A stretch of DNA of 64,000 bases from Streptomyces sp. TRM68416 (GCF_014596915.1 NZ_JACVWU010000032.1:1-64000), one strand, 5' to 3'; shown: positions 17,678-26,802, counted from the stretch's first letter. Notes: a model not told the origin generated them from the sequence alone. Translations and numbers: made by a program.

Positions 17678-18307
17678 ATGCCTTCCCCCCAGCTTCTGGA
17701 CGGGCTCAAGATCAGTGCCAAGCTGGTCGCGGGGGCTCTCGCCCTCGGTCTGCCGCTGGGTCTGCTGCTGGCCCTCGGCTCGGCGTCACGCGTCGTACCG
17801 GTCCGCTACGCCGTCATCGGCCTCGTGGAGATCGGACGCGGCACCCCGGCTCTGGTCATGCTGCAGATCGTCTACTTCGGCCTGCCCGAACAGGGACTGT
17901 CACTGACCTCTTTCGTCTCCGCGACGCTCGCCCTCGCCCTGACCACCGGCGCCTACGCCAGCGAGATCATCCGCGGCGGCCTGCAGTCCGTTCCGCAGGG
18001 CCAGCTCGAAGCGGCGGACGCCCTCGGCATGAGCCGGCTGTCCGTGTTGCGCTTCATCGTGATCCCGCAGGGACTGCGTGTCGCCGTCCCGGCCCTCATG
18101 GGCCTGTCCATCCTGATCTTCCAGGCCACCTCGCTCGCCTACTCGATCGCCGTGCCCGAACTGCTGGGGGCCGCGTACTCGTACGGGTCCTCCACGTTCA
18201 AGTACCTGAGCGTCCTCTCCCTCGCGGGCCTCATGTACCTCGCCGTCACCATCCCCGCCAGCTGGCTGTCGGAGCGCGTCGAGCGCCGTCTGGCCCGGCA
18301 CGTCTGA
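17678..18307 (+). CDS. Polar amino-acid ABC transporter permease 2 (5' end shifted)
   Basis: Second membrane permease, 209 residues as read, with signature EIGRGTPALVMLQIVYFGLP and EAA loop GQLEAADALGMSRLSVLRFIVIPQ. The likely original start is ATG 17653, overlapping the upstream stop (ATGA). From there the frame reads MSFLTDWSDAFP and then leaves the permease frame at a run of six C (17675-17680). With five C it would read straight into QLLDGLKISAKLV. As the sequence stands, ATG 17678 gives a complete core that lacks about 10 N-terminal residues. Either this is a homopolymer sequencing error or the gene now uses the internal start. Confidence 0.78.
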   Translation: MPSPQLLDGLKISAKLVAGALALGLPLGLLLALGSASRVVPVRYAVIGLVEIGRGTPALVMLQIVYFGLPEQGLSLTSFVSATLALALTTGAYASEIIRGGLQSVPQGQLEAADALGMSRLSVLRFIVIPQGLRVAVPALMGLSILIFQATSLAYSIAVPELLGAAYSYGSSTFKYLSVLSLAGLMYLAVTIPASWLSERVERRLARHV

Positions 18308-18367
18308 GCACCCGTCCCGGGGCACGAAAACACTAGGGAGAAACATGAACAGCGGTTCCCGGCAGCC

Positions 18368-19195
18368 ATGGCCGCCGTCTCGCTCCTGGCCGTGGCCACG
18401 CTCTCGGGCTGTGGCGGCGACTCGTCCACGACCACCGTCGCCGCCGACTGCAAGCCCCAGCACGAGTTCAAGACGCTGACGGACGGCACCCTCACCGTGG
18501 TGAGCTTCGACCTTCCGCCCTTCAGCAAGGTCCAGGGCAACGACATCACCGGCGTCGACGGGGACATCGTCAAGGCGATCGCGAAGATGGAATGCCTCAC
18601 CGTGACCGTCAAGGCCGCCGGCGCCGCCGCCGTCATCCCGACCGCGCAGGCCGGACGGGCGGACCTGGCGGCCGGCGACTGGTACCGCACCGCGGAACGG
18701 GCGAAGGTGCTCGACCTGTCCGACCCGCTCTACCTGGACGACATGGGCCTGGTGTCGGAAGAGGGCGTGACCGCCATCCCGGACCTCAAGTCGAAGGGGT
18801 ACACGGTCGGGACGGTGGAGGGCTACCTGTGGGTCGCCGACCTCAAGGACTACCTCGGCGGCAAGCTGAAGACGTACCCCTCGGGCGTGAACTGCTACCA
18901 GGACCTTGAGGCCGGCCGCGTCGACGTGTGCGTCGACGCCTACGGTGGCGCCGTGTACGCGACCAAGGGCAAGGACCTGAAGGTCGAGAAGGCCGAACCC
19001 TTCGACAAGGTCGCCGCCTCCATCGAGGCCGCCCAGGCCACCTTCCCGATGCCCAAGGGACACGAGGACATGCTCAAGGCCGTCAACGAGGACATCGCCG
19101 CCCTGCGCAGCAGCGGCGAACTGGCGAAGATCCTCACCAAGAACGGCTTGGAGGCCGGCGCGGCCGAGGTCGGAGAGCCGCGTCTGATCGGCTGA
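18368..19195 (+). CDS. Amino-acid ABC transporter substrate-binding lipoprotein (5' end shifted)
   Basis: Family 3 solute-binding lipoprotein of 275 residues. It has lipobox LSGCGG, then a binding fold with GVDGDIVKAIAKMECL and ARADLAAGDWY-like motifs, and is predicted to capture a polar amino acid at the membrane surface. ATG 18368 gives a short signal without a basic n-region. The natural start appears to be ATG 18345, preceded by GGGAG; it reads MNSGSR and then leaves frame. Adding one G to the CCCGG near 18358-18362 would give MNSGSRAAMAAVSLL, a normal lipoprotein signal. This is the third apparent one-base indel in the importer operon. Confidence 0.8.
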   Translation: MAAVSLLAVATLSGCGGDSSTTTVAADCKPQHEFKTLTDGTLTVVSFDLPPFSKVQGNDITGVDGDIVKAIAKMECLTVTVKAAGAAAVIPTAQAGRADLAAGDWYRTAERAKVLDLSDPLYLDDMGLVSEEGVTAIPDLKSKGYTVGTVEGYLWVADLKDYLGGKLKTYPSGVNCYQDLEAGRVDVCVDAYGGAVYATKGKDLKVEKAEPFDKVAASIEAAQATFPMPKGHEDMLKAVNEDIAALRSSGELAKILTKNGLEAGAAEVGEPRLIG

Positions 19196-19213
19196 CCGTA
19201 TCCGTCCCGGGAC

Positions 19214-19247
19214 GACCGCCGGAGGGCCGATGCGCTCACCGGCGGTC
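19214..19247 (+). terminator. Hairpin after the amino-acid importer operon
   Basis: GACCGCCGG and CCGGCGGTC form a 9-bp stem with a 16-nt loop, 19 nt after the binding-protein stop. No U-tract. Confidence 0.5.
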
Positions 19248-19801
19248 ACCGGTTCGGGAGGACGACGAGTTGAAGGTGGCGGTCGCCGACTGCTCGGGCC
19301 GCGACTACGCGTCACGCCCGCGCGCGATGAGTACGTCATGCCGCACGGCGGCTTCCGGGATCGGCACGCTCGTTCACCCAGGCGCGAGCCGCCCGGCCGG
19401 GCCTGCGGGAAGCCGGTCGCCGTCGGAACGGGTCAGCGCAGGAGCATCAGTGTCGTCGCGGCGGCCGTCGCCGCCCCGCCCGCCCGGGCGAACGTGCGCG
19501 GAGGGGAGGCCCGGGGCACTGCCCCCGAACCGGGCCACGGCCCACGGCGCGACCACGGGGAAGGCGCCCGCCGCCCAGCCGTCCGACGCCAGGTGCTGGT
19601 GACCGTGGGTACTGGCGCGATCCACCCGCCACCGCACGAACAGCAGCCCAGCCATGCCCAGCAGGTCGTCGTCCCAGGCGGCCCAGCTCATCGTGGCGGC
19701 CGGCACGGCTGGCTCCCCGTCGCCAAGGGCGTTCTCGAATCATGTCGCCCGCACTCACAGCCGTGCGTGGTCGAGGTTGTGGTGGCCGGGACCGGGCCGG
19801 T
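19248..19801. other. Gene-poor stretch
   Basis: No frame here is convincing. A leftward frame at 19374-19706 has a Trp/Arg-rich hydrophobic tract but no family resemblance and no good start. The right end, near 19802, carries GATAAC half-sites listed separately. Confidence 0.4.
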
Positions 19802-19820
19802 GATAACCGCCGCTGATAAG
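19802..19820 (+). promoter_or_regulatory. GATAA half-sites upstream of the CapA-like operon
   Basis: GATAACCGCCG followed by GATAAG forms two direct GATAA half-sites. GATAACGCCGG occurs in the perfect inverted repeat at 26731-26750 upstream of the divergent binding-protein gene. The LysR protein of the locus may bind both. The link is inferred from sequence similarity only. Confidence 0.4.
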
Positions 19821-19949
19821 TGGAGTAGGAACCGTGGACTTCTCGGGATGTCGACGCCGACCTAACCTGACGAAAACCCGATGCCAGAGGGTGTCGCCGC
19901 GTGGCCGCGTGCGACTGCGTCCAGCAATTCGGAAGGAAGTGCAGGTCCT

Positions 19950-21344
19950 ATGTCCCAAACCGCCGAATGGTCGGTCGCGATTGCCGGCGAGTGCATGGTG
20001 ACCAGGCCGTTCTCGATGCACTCCGAGAAGGAATTCCTGGGTATTCGCGAGCTGTTCAGCGGAGCCGACGTCGCTTACGCGCATCTGGAGATGAACTTCG
20101 GGCGCTTCTCGGAAGTCCACCCGGGCCGCGGCGACTGGTACGGCAGTTACATGCTGGCCGATCCCGGCATCGCGCGGGAATTGCGCTGGCTCGGCGTAGA
20201 CGTGATGTCGACGGCGAACAACCACAGTCTGGATTTCGGCGCGAAAGGCGTGCTTTCCACGGCCGAGGCACTGCGGGGCGCGGACCTGGCGTGCGCGGGC
20301 ACCGGCCGGGACCTGGACGAGGCACGGACCCCGTCCTTCGTCGAGACGCCCCGCGGCCGCATGGCGTTGATCTCCACGACCTCCGGCAACCGCCCGCACG
20401 AGTGGGCGGGGCGTCCCAAGGAGACCATGGCGGGCCGCCCGGGGATCAACCCACTGCGGGTCACCACGACGTACGTGGTCCCGCCGGACGCCGCCCAGCA
20501 CCTCAGGTCGGTGGCGGACCGGCTGAACATCCTGCGTACGAGCAAGGACTGCAAACCGGGCAAGACCGGCCGGAAGCTCACGCCGGACGAGTTCCAGTAC
20601 AACCTGCCCGGAGGTCAGTCGGCCGCCGGCGAGATGGTCTTCCGCGAGGGCGACACGTACGAGATCCTCACCGAGTGCCACCTGGGCGATCTGGACGGGA
20701 ACCTGCGCTCGATCCGGTCGGCGGCCGCCATGGCCGACCTGGTCATGGTCGCCCACCACTTCAACATCTCCGAGGGCCCGCGCGGCGACCGGCCGCCGCG
20801 CTTCGTCAGGGAGTTCGCCCACCGTGCCATCGAGGCCGGCGCGGACATCTTCGTCGGGCACGGGTGGCACAAGACACTCGGCATCGAGATCTACCAGGGC
20901 AAGCCCATCTTCTACGGACTGGGCAACTTCTTCGCCCAGTCGGAGTTCCTGGAGCGCGTTCCGTACGACAGCTACGAGACCTGGGGCCACGACGTCGACG
21001 CCCTGCCGACGCTCACCCCCGATCTGCACCCCCTGCACCCAGGGCTCGACACGCCCTCCACCACGTGGTGGAGTTCGGCCGTGATCGATGTGCGCTTCAC
21101 GGACGGCCGGCTCATCGACGTCACCCTGCACCCCGTCGAACTCGGCCGCGAGGTCTCCAAGGAGGCGAAGATCACCCGCGGTACCGGAAAGGCGGCGCAG
21201 CACCCACTCACCGAGGGGCGGCCGCTGATCGCGGACCTGGTCAACGGCGCCCGCGTGCTGGAGCGTTACCGGCAGCTGTCCGCCGAGTACGGCACGCCGG
21301 TCGAGATCGACGGCAATGTCGGCCGGATACGGCTCGGGGACTGA
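19950..21344 (+). CDS. CapA/PgsA-like metallophosphoesterase-fold protein
   Basis: Protein of 464 residues in the poly-gamma-glutamate biosynthesis CapA family. Motifs are GECMVTRPF at the N-terminus, AHLEMNFG, STANNHSLDFGAKG with the NNH metal-ligand cluster, and GHGWHKTLGIEIYQGKPIFYGLGNFF in the second half, matching the usual GHxPH...GKPI.YSLGNF pattern. No signal peptide or membrane helix is visible, unlike membrane-anchored CapA. ATG 19950 follows GGAAGGAAG; a longer start at 19881 is possible. It is the first gene of an operon with an ABC permease and ATPase, an unusual partnership. A hydrolase acting on the transported compound is one possibility. Confidence 0.75.
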   Translation: MSQTAEWSVAIAGECMVTRPFSMHSEKEFLGIRELFSGADVAYAHLEMNFGRFSEVHPGRGDWYGSYMLADPGIARELRWLGVDVMSTANNHSLDFGAKGVLSTAEALRGADLACAGTGRDLDEARTPSFVETPRGRMALISTTSGNRPHEWAGRPKETMAGRPGINPLRVTTTYVVPPDAAQHLRSVADRLNILRTSKDCKPGKTGRKLTPDEFQYNLPGGQSAAGEMVFREGDTYEILTECHLGDLDGNLRSIRSAAAMADLVMVAHHFNISEGPRGDRPPRFVREFAHRAIEAGADIFVGHGWHKTLGIEIYQGKPIFYGLGNFFAQSEFLERVPYDSYETWGHDVDALPTLTPDLHPLHPGLDTPSTTWWSSAVIDVRFTDGRLIDVTLHPVELGREVSKEAKITRGTGKAAQHPLTEGRPLIADLVNGARVLERYRQLSAEYGTPVEIDGNVGRIRLGD

Positions 21345-21380
21345 CAGGGCACGGTCACGGATCAGGAGGCTGCGCGACGC

Positions 21381-23114
21381 ATGGTGACGCTCACTCAGCA
21401 GGAGACCTCCCCGCCCCGCGAGAACAGGATGCCGGCCAGGGGGCAGTGGGCCCCCCGGGTCCTGGTGGCCCTGGTGGTCCTGCTCCTCGCCGTCCTGGTC
21501 TTCCTTCCGACCGCGCTGGTGTTCGTCCGCGCCGTCTCCGAGGACCCCCGCAACCCGCTGTCCACGTTCACCCTCGAAGCCCTGGCCGACTCATACGGCT
21601 CGGCCCGGATCTGGCGTGTCCTGGCCGAGACCATGGCCATGTCGTTGACGTGCGGAATCCTGGCCACGGCTCTGGGCGGGGTCCTGGCCTGGATCCTGGC
21701 CCGCACCGACGTACCCGCCAGGCGCACCTTCGAACTCGTCGTGATCGCGCCGCTGTTCCTGTCGCCGTTCATCGGGGCGCTGGCGTTCCTGGAACTGGGC
21801 GCGCCACGCACCGGCCTGCTCAACCAGCTCGCCCGGGACATCGGCCTGCCCGGATGGGTGTCGATCGACGTCATGACCTTCCAATGGCTCATCGTCATCC
21901 TGGCCCTGCACTACGTGCCGTACGGCTATCTCCTGGTCTCCGGAAGCCTCCAGAACATGGACGCGAGCCTGGAGGAGGCCTCGCACATGAACGGGCGGGG
22001 GACTATCCAGACGGCACTGCGCGTCTCCCTGCCGGCCGTACGGCACGCGATGCTCTCGTCCGTCATGTTCGTCACCATCAGCGCCACCGGCATGTTCTCC
22101 GTGCCGGCGCTGCTGGGCGCCAAGATGTCCTTCCACCCGCTGGCCGTGACGGTCTACCGGGCCACGAATGGCTACCCGAGCGACTACGCCCTCGCCGCCG
22201 CCCTGGGCACGATGATGGTGCTGCTCAGCGTGGTCGGCCTGTGGCTGTACCAGCGGGGCCTCAGGCAGGCGTCGAGGTTCGTCACCGTCACGGGCAAGTC
22301 CCAGAACAGGAAGCGGATACGCCTCGGCCGCCGGGCCAGGTACGCGGTGATCTTCCTCCTCGTCGGCTACGCCCTCGTCACCACCGTGCTGCCCTACGCC
22401 GCGCTGTGCCTGCGCGCCTTCAGCACCTCCACCAACCTCGACGACATCCACCCCACCACCCGGATCGTCAGGGACGTGCTGGCCACACCCGAGCTGAAGA
22501 ACGCGCTGGCCAACACGGTGCTGGTGTCCGTGGCCACGGCCCTGTGCACGGTCGCCGTGGGAATCCTGACCGCGTACGTCACCGAGCGGATGCGGCACCG
22601 CGGTTCCGGCCTGCTGAACGCCGTGGCGATGTCACCGCTGGCCGTTCCGGGCATCGTCTTCGCCACCGGGGTGTTCGCCCTGTACCTCGGCACACCGCTC
22701 TACGGCTCGCTCACCATCATGGTGGTGGCCTATGTGGCGTCGTACCTGCCGCACGCGACCCGCGTCATGGGCAACGGCTTCGCGCAGATAGACAAGTCCC
22801 TGGAGGAGGCGTCCCGGATGTGCGGCGCCGGCCAGGCGCGCATGATGACCACCATCCTGCTGCCACTGCTCCGGCCGTCGATGGCCGCCGGCGTGATCAT
22901 GGTGTTCCTGTTCACGGTCCGCGAGATCAACACCGCGATCCTGCTCTACACGCCCGACACCATGCTGCTGTCCATCCTGTCCTTCAACTACGCCCAGCAG
23001 GCTTCGCTGCCGGCGGCGGCCGTGGTCGGCCTCTTGGAGACGGTGCTCATGATCGCGTGGATCGTCGTGATGCGGGCCCTGCTCCGGCCCGGCAAGCTGC
23101 ACCAGCGCGCCTGA
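21381..23114 (+). CDS. Two-domain ABC transporter permease (iron/thiamine type)
   Basis: Fused permease of 577 residues with two homologous halves of about six helices each, as in FbpB/ThiP-type importers. EAA loops occur in each half: EEASHMNGRGTIQTALRVSLP and EEASRMCGAGQARMMTTILLP. The halves join around TGKSQNRKRIRLGRRARYAVI near residue 315. Homologues import ferric iron, thiamine, phosphonates or polyamines as complexes with a family 1 binding protein. It sits 36 bp after the CapA-like gene and 46 bp before the ATPase. The matching binding protein is encoded on the opposite strand at 25499-26614. Confidence 0.88.
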   Translation: MVTLTQQETSPPRENRMPARGQWAPRVLVALVVLLLAVLVFLPTALVFVRAVSEDPRNPLSTFTLEALADSYGSARIWRVLAETMAMSLTCGILATALGGVLAWILARTDVPARRTFELVVIAPLFLSPFIGALAFLELGAPRTGLLNQLARDIGLPGWVSIDVMTFQWLIVILALHYVPYGYLLVSGSLQNMDASLEEASHMNGRGTIQTALRVSLPAVRHAMLSSVMFVTISATGMFSVPALLGAKMSFHPLAVTVYRATNGYPSDYALAAALGTMMVLLSVVGLWLYQRGLRQASRFVTVTGKSQNRKRIRLGRRARYAVIFLLVGYALVTTVLPYAALCLRAFSTSTNLDDIHPTTRIVRDVLATPELKNALANTVLVSVATALCTVAVGILTAYVTERMRHRGSGLLNAVAMSPLAVPGIVFATGVFALYLGTPLYGSLTIMVVAYVASYLPHATRVMGNGFAQIDKSLEEASRMCGAGQARMMTTILLPLLRPSMAAGVIMVFLFTVREINTAILLYTPDTMLLSILSFNYAQQASLPAAAVVGLLETVLMIAWIVVMRALLRPGKLHQRA

Positions 23115-23160
23115 CCCGCACGGACAACGCCGTAGACACACGAACGAGGTGAACAGATCG

Positions 23161-24396
23161 ATGAACGAGCCGCACCGCAACCCGGCGCCGGACCAAGGCC
23201 TGGTGGTGAGGGGACTCTTCGCCGACTACGGCCGTACGACGGCGGTTTCGGACCTCGGTCTGGAGATCGGCCGGTCCGAGTTCGTCACGCTCCTGGGCCC
23301 CAGCGGCTGCGGGAAGACGACGACACTGCGCTGTGTCGCAGGCCTGCACACCCCGCGCTCCGGGGAGATCACCCTGGGCGGTCAACCGCTCTACTCCCGA
23401 GGCGTCAACGTCCCGCCGCACAAACGGGACATCAACATGGTGTTCCAGTCCTACGCCGTGTGGCCGCACATGACGACCCTGCAGAACGTGATGTACGGCC
23501 TGCGGGCGCAGAAACTGCCGAAGGCGCAGGCGCGGGCCAGGGCCCAGCAGATGCTGGAACTGGTCGGCCTCGCGGAGTTCACCGGGCGCAACGCGACCGA
23601 CCTCAGCGGCGGACAGCAGCAACGCGTCGCCCTCGCACGGGCGTTGGCCACCGAGCCGGGCCTGGTCCTCATGGACGAGCCGCTGAGCAACCTCGACGCC
23701 CAGCTCCGTGCCCGGATGCGTGACGAGATACGGCAGATCCAGCGCCGTACAGGGATCACGGTGCTCTACGTGACGCACGACCAGTCCGAGGCCCTGTCGA
23801 TGTCCGACCGGGTGGTCGTGATGAACCGGGGTGTCATCCAGCAGGTCGGCGACCCCTGGGCGCTGTACCACCGGCCCGCCAACGGATTCGTGGCGACGTT
23901 CGTCGGCGAGGCCAACGTCGTTCCGGGCGTCGTCGCCGGGATCGGCACCCGGACCTTCTCGGTGCGGGTCCCTACGCTCGGGCCGGAGACGGTGCTCGAC
24001 GTCGTCCGCGCCGAGGGGGACGACCGCCCGGCCGTGGGCGCGGCGGTCTCCCTCGTCTTCCGCCCCGAATGGGCGCGGGTGTCGAGGGAGACGGAGCCGC
24101 TTCCGGCCGCCGTCGACGGCAACGAGTTCCGGGCCCGCCTGGTGGCCAGCGAGTTCCTCGGCGACCACTTCGAGCGCACCTACGAGGCCGGGGAGCACCG
24201 GCTGCGCGTCCAGGCCGTCACCGGACCCACCTCCCGGCCCCCGCGGATCGGGGCCGAACAGGCCCTGACGGTGACACCGGAGAACCTGACCTGGTTCCCC
24301 GCGGAGGACGCCGAGCCGCGCGAGACGGGGGACGTTGAGGCGTCCGCGGACGAGGAGTCCTCCTCCGCGGTGCCGACCGAGGTCATCGGCGGCTGA
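23161..24396 (+). CDS. ABC transporter ATP-binding protein (FbpC/PotA type)
   Basis: ATPase of 411 residues. It contains Walker A GPSGCGKTT, Q-loop FQSYAVWPHMT, signature LSGGQQQR, Walker B LVLMDEPLSNLDAQ, switch His VTHDQSEA, then a C-terminal regulatory TOBE-like domain from about residue 250. An acidic/Ser tail follows (EDAEPRETGDVEASADEESS). ATG 23161 has GAGGTG about 9 bp upstream; GTG 23149 would add four residues. The gene ends 7 bp before the convergent LysR gene. Confidence 0.88.
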   Translation: MNEPHRNPAPDQGLVVRGLFADYGRTTAVSDLGLEIGRSEFVTLLGPSGCGKTTTLRCVAGLHTPRSGEITLGGQPLYSRGVNVPPHKRDINMVFQSYAVWPHMTTLQNVMYGLRAQKLPKAQARARAQQMLELVGLAEFTGRNATDLSGGQQQRVALARALATEPGLVLMDEPLSNLDAQLRARMRDEIRQIQRRTGITVLYVTHDQSEALSMSDRVVVMNRGVIQQVGDPWALYHRPANGFVATFVGEANVVPGVVAGIGTRTFSVRVPTLGPETVLDVVRAEGDDRPAVGAAVSLVFRPEWARVSRETEPLPAAVDGNEFRARLVASEFLGDHFERTYEAGEHRLRVQAVTGPTSRPPRIGAEQALTVTPENLTWFPAEDAEPRETGDVEASADEESSSAVPTEVIGG

Positions 24397-24403
24397 CCCC
24401 GGA

Positions 24404-25399
24404 TCAGGCCGGTACCGGCGCCGCGGCGCGGGGTGACGGGCTCAGCGAGGACTCGACCTTGGCCGGCAGCAGGCCGAGGAACACCCGCGCCGCCTGGGCG
24501 ACCGCGCGCTCGGGCGGGGCCAGGATGACCGCACCCCGCAGGAGGGGAAGTCCCGGCGCGGTCACCACCCGCAGGAGCCCGGCGCGCAGATCCTCCCGCA
24601 CACAGAACTCCGGCAGCACGGCCAGGGCCAGCCCCCGGGTGACGTAGGTGCGCATCGCCTCAAGGCCACGTGATTCGAGTACGACGTGCAGTGAGGCGCC
24701 GACCTTCTCGGCCCAGCGTTCCACCAGCTCGCGGCTGCGCATCCCGTCCGCGAAGGTCGCGAAGTCCGTGTGCGCGAGGTGGGCGATCCGGTCGATCTGG
24801 GGAAGGGCGTGGATGCGGTCCTCGGGACGGGCGTAGAGGTACATCCGCTCCTCGATCGTGCCGAGCGCGGGGAACTCGCTCGGTGCCGGATAGCGGCAGA
24901 TGCCGAGGTCCGCGCGTCCCTCGGACAGAGCCTGTGTGCAGGCCTGCCGCGACGGCTCGTGCTTGATGACGACGCGGACGGACGGCGCCGTCTCCTTCAT
25001 GGCCATGACGGCCTCGACGAGCAGGTGCTTGATGTGGTCGGAGTCGCTGACGACCGTGAGGGTCGAGTTCTCCGGCAGGTCCTTCATCTGCTCCAGCCGC
25101 TGGTGGAACAGGTCGGTGCGCGTCAGCACCTCCTCGGCGAAGGCCAGGAACTCCCGCCCGGCGGCGGTCAGTTCTGACCGGGAACCCTGGCGGCGTTCGA
25201 GCAGGGTGCAGCCCAGCAGACGTTCGAGGTGGCGTATCCGCTGGGAGACGGCGGGCTGGGTGAGCGCCAGCTCGGCGGCCGCGGCCCGGAAGGACCCGGC
25301 CCGGGCGAGGGTCTGGAAGGTGAACAAATGGTCGAACGTCAAGCCCGAGACCAGCCTTTGACGGCTGGTGTGACGCCAGTTGCCGCCGGGGAACGCCAT
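24404..25399 (-). CDS. LysR-family transcriptional regulator
   Basis: Regulator of 331 residues. The N-terminal winged HTH is FQTLARAGSFRAAAAELALTQPAVSQRIRHLE (family-typical spacing), followed by a LysR substrate domain with the expected TLTVVSDSDHI start. GGAGGAG precedes ATG 25399. It lies downstream of the binding-protein gene on the same strand but behind a strong hairpin, so it is probably transcribed separately or by read-through. Targets are probably the binding-protein promoter (20-bp inverted repeat at 26731) and the CapA-like operon. Its ligand is unknown. Confidence 0.88.
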   Translation of the reverse strand: MAFPGGNWRHTSRQRLVSGLTFDHLFTFQTLARAGSFRAAAAELALTQPAVSQRIRHLERLLGCTLLERRQGSRSELTAAGREFLAFAEEVLTRTDLFHQRLEQMKDLPENSTLTVVSDSDHIKHLLVEAVMAMKETAPSVRVVIKHEPSRQACTQALSEGRADLGICRYPAPSEFPALGTIEERMYLYARPEDRIHALPQIDRIAHLAHTDFATFADGMRSRELVERWAEKVGASLHVVLESRGLEAMRTYVTRGLALAVLPEFCVREDLRAGLLRVVTAPGLPLLRGAVILAPPERAVAQAARVFLGLLPAKVESSLSPSPRAAAPVPA

Positions 25400-25423
25400 C
25401 TTCTCCTCCTGTCGCCGGGCACG

Positions 25424-25475
25424 CCGCGAACCCGGAAGTGGGCGCCTCCCGCAGGGCCCACTCCCGGGTTCGCGG
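25424..25475 (-). terminator. Strong hairpin between binding-protein and LysR genes
   Basis: A 20-bp stem with one mismatch (arms 25424-25443 and 25456-25475) and a 12-nt loop, 24 nt after the binding-protein stop. It would uncouple the abundant binding-protein transcript from the regulator gene. Confidence 0.8.
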
Positions 25476-25498
25476 ATCTCCGGAAGGTGAGTTGGTGG

Positions 25499-26614
25499 TC
25501 ACTTGCCGAGAGTGGCGTTGACCTTGCTGACGAAGTCGGCGAACCCGTCGCCCTGCAGCTCGGACTGGGTGGCCATGCCGTACCAGACCTCGGACTTGGC
25601 GTACCACGGCTCCTTGGCGATGGCCCGCTCGTCCGTCCAGCCGGTCCGGGTGCCGGTACCCGTGCCGTATTCGGCCATGAGGTCGTGCCCTTCGTCGGAC
25701 GTCGCCCACTCCATGAACAGACGGGCGGCGTACGGGTGGGGGGTCGCCGTCGGCAGCCCGATCATCCACAGGGCGGCGTTGGTGGGTTTGGGATACGCGT
25801 ACTCGATGGGGGCGCCCTCGGCGATGTAGTCGTTGTAGAGGGTGTCCGTGCCGAACGTCACCGCGTACTCGCCCTTCACCAGTTGCTCGGCGATGGGGAT
25901 CTGACTCTCGAAGAGGGCCGGATCGTTGTCGGCGACTCCTTCCAGCCACTTCCACCCGTACTTGTCGGCCTGGTGAAGGACGACGTTGGCGTAGTTGCCC
26001 GCCGTGGTCGCCCCGCCCGTGTCGCCCAGTGCCATTTGGCCCTTGAACGAGGGATCGGTCATGGCCGCCACCGGATCTTCGCGCAGCAGCTTCTCCTGCT
26101 CGGGGGTGGTGACGTCGGTGTTCCACACCACGGCCCCGATGCTCTGGTGCAGTGGGTAGACGCGCCCCGCGAGCCCGGTGCCCGGCAGGACCTTGGCGAA
26201 GTCGTAACCACCGTAGTTCGCCGTCTTGTAGTCCGTGATCCAGCCCTTGTCCTCGGCGTCCTGCCAGAGCTGGTACACGTTCTGGATGACGATGTCGGCG
26301 TTGTCGACCCCACCGCTCACTTCCTGGGCCCATTTCTGGAAGAGGGTCGTGCTGCCGTCCCGGTAGAGCTTGACCTGGATGCCGTACTTCTTCTCGAAGT
26401 GCTCCACCCAGGCGGTGGTCGACTTCTCCGTCGTGGCGGCGTACAGACTGACTTCGCCCTCGTCCTTCGCCCTTTCCACCAGGGCGTCCATTCCGCCCGC
26501 GTCGGCGGCGTTCTTCGGCAAGTTCTCGGAGCTGCCGCTCCCCGAGCCGCCGCAGCCCGCCGAGAGCAGGCAGAGCGCGGCCGTGATCCCGACGAGCACA
26601 CTTCTGAATTTCAT
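25499..26614 (-). CDS. ABC transporter substrate-binding lipoprotein (iron/thiamine/polyamine type)
   Basis: Family 1-like binding lipoprotein of 371 residues. The signal MKFRSVLVGITAALCLLSAGCGG has a clear lipobox. The mature part opens with EGEVSLYAATTEKSTTAWVEHFEKKYGIQVKLYR, the pattern of Fbp/2-aminoethylphosphonate-type binding proteins. ATG 26614 is chosen for the signal peptide; the frame stays open upstream across the promoter. It most likely serves the permease and ATPase at 21381-24396, from which it is separated by the convergent LysR gene. The substrate cannot be assigned. Confidence 0.85.
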   Translation of the reverse strand: MKFRSVLVGITAALCLLSAGCGGSGSGSSENLPKNAADAGGMDALVERAKDEGEVSLYAATTEKSTTAWVEHFEKKYGIQVKLYRDGSTTLFQKWAQEVSGGVDNADIVIQNVYQLWQDAEDKGWITDYKTANYGGYDFAKVLPGTGLAGRVYPLHQSIGAVVWNTDVTTPEQEKLLREDPVAAMTDPSFKGQMALGDTGGATTAGNYANVVLHQADKYGWKWLEGVADNDPALFESQIPIAEQLVKGEYAVTFGTDTLYNDYIAEGAPIEYAYPKPTNAALWMIGLPTATPHPYAARLFMEWATSDEGHDLMAEYGTGTGTRTGWTDERAIAKEPWYAKSEVWYGMATQSELQGDGFADFVSKVNATLGK

Positions 26615-26730
26615 GCTGACCAGCCTCCAGATCCGGGCCATGACCGGGGAAAAGCCGCAGATGCCTGTAACCCGCCAGAAACAGTAGGGGGGGTGCTTCA
26701 AGGCTGGTAAGCGTCGGGTTTCTACTCGAC

Positions 26731-26750
26731 CGATAACGCCGGTCTTATCG
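26731..26750. promoter_or_regulatory. Inverted repeat CGATAA-N8-TTATCG, likely LysR box
   Basis: A perfect 6-bp-arm inverted repeat with 8-bp spacer, 117 bp upstream of the binding-protein start and 167 bp upstream of the divergent MFS gene. Arm length and spacing suit a LysR-type site, and GATAAC-like half-sites recur upstream of the CapA-like gene. Confidence 0.6.
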
Positions 26751-26802
26751 CCGCGGCGGGCGCGGGACGGCGGGTGTCCTATGGTCGGCTCCAAGGATCG
26801 TC

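Noticed and set aside
19374..19706. Leftward hydrophobic frame in the gap before the CapA-like gene
   Set aside because: No ribosome-binding site, no family resemblance and overlapping alternatives of similar length; not enough for a gene call.
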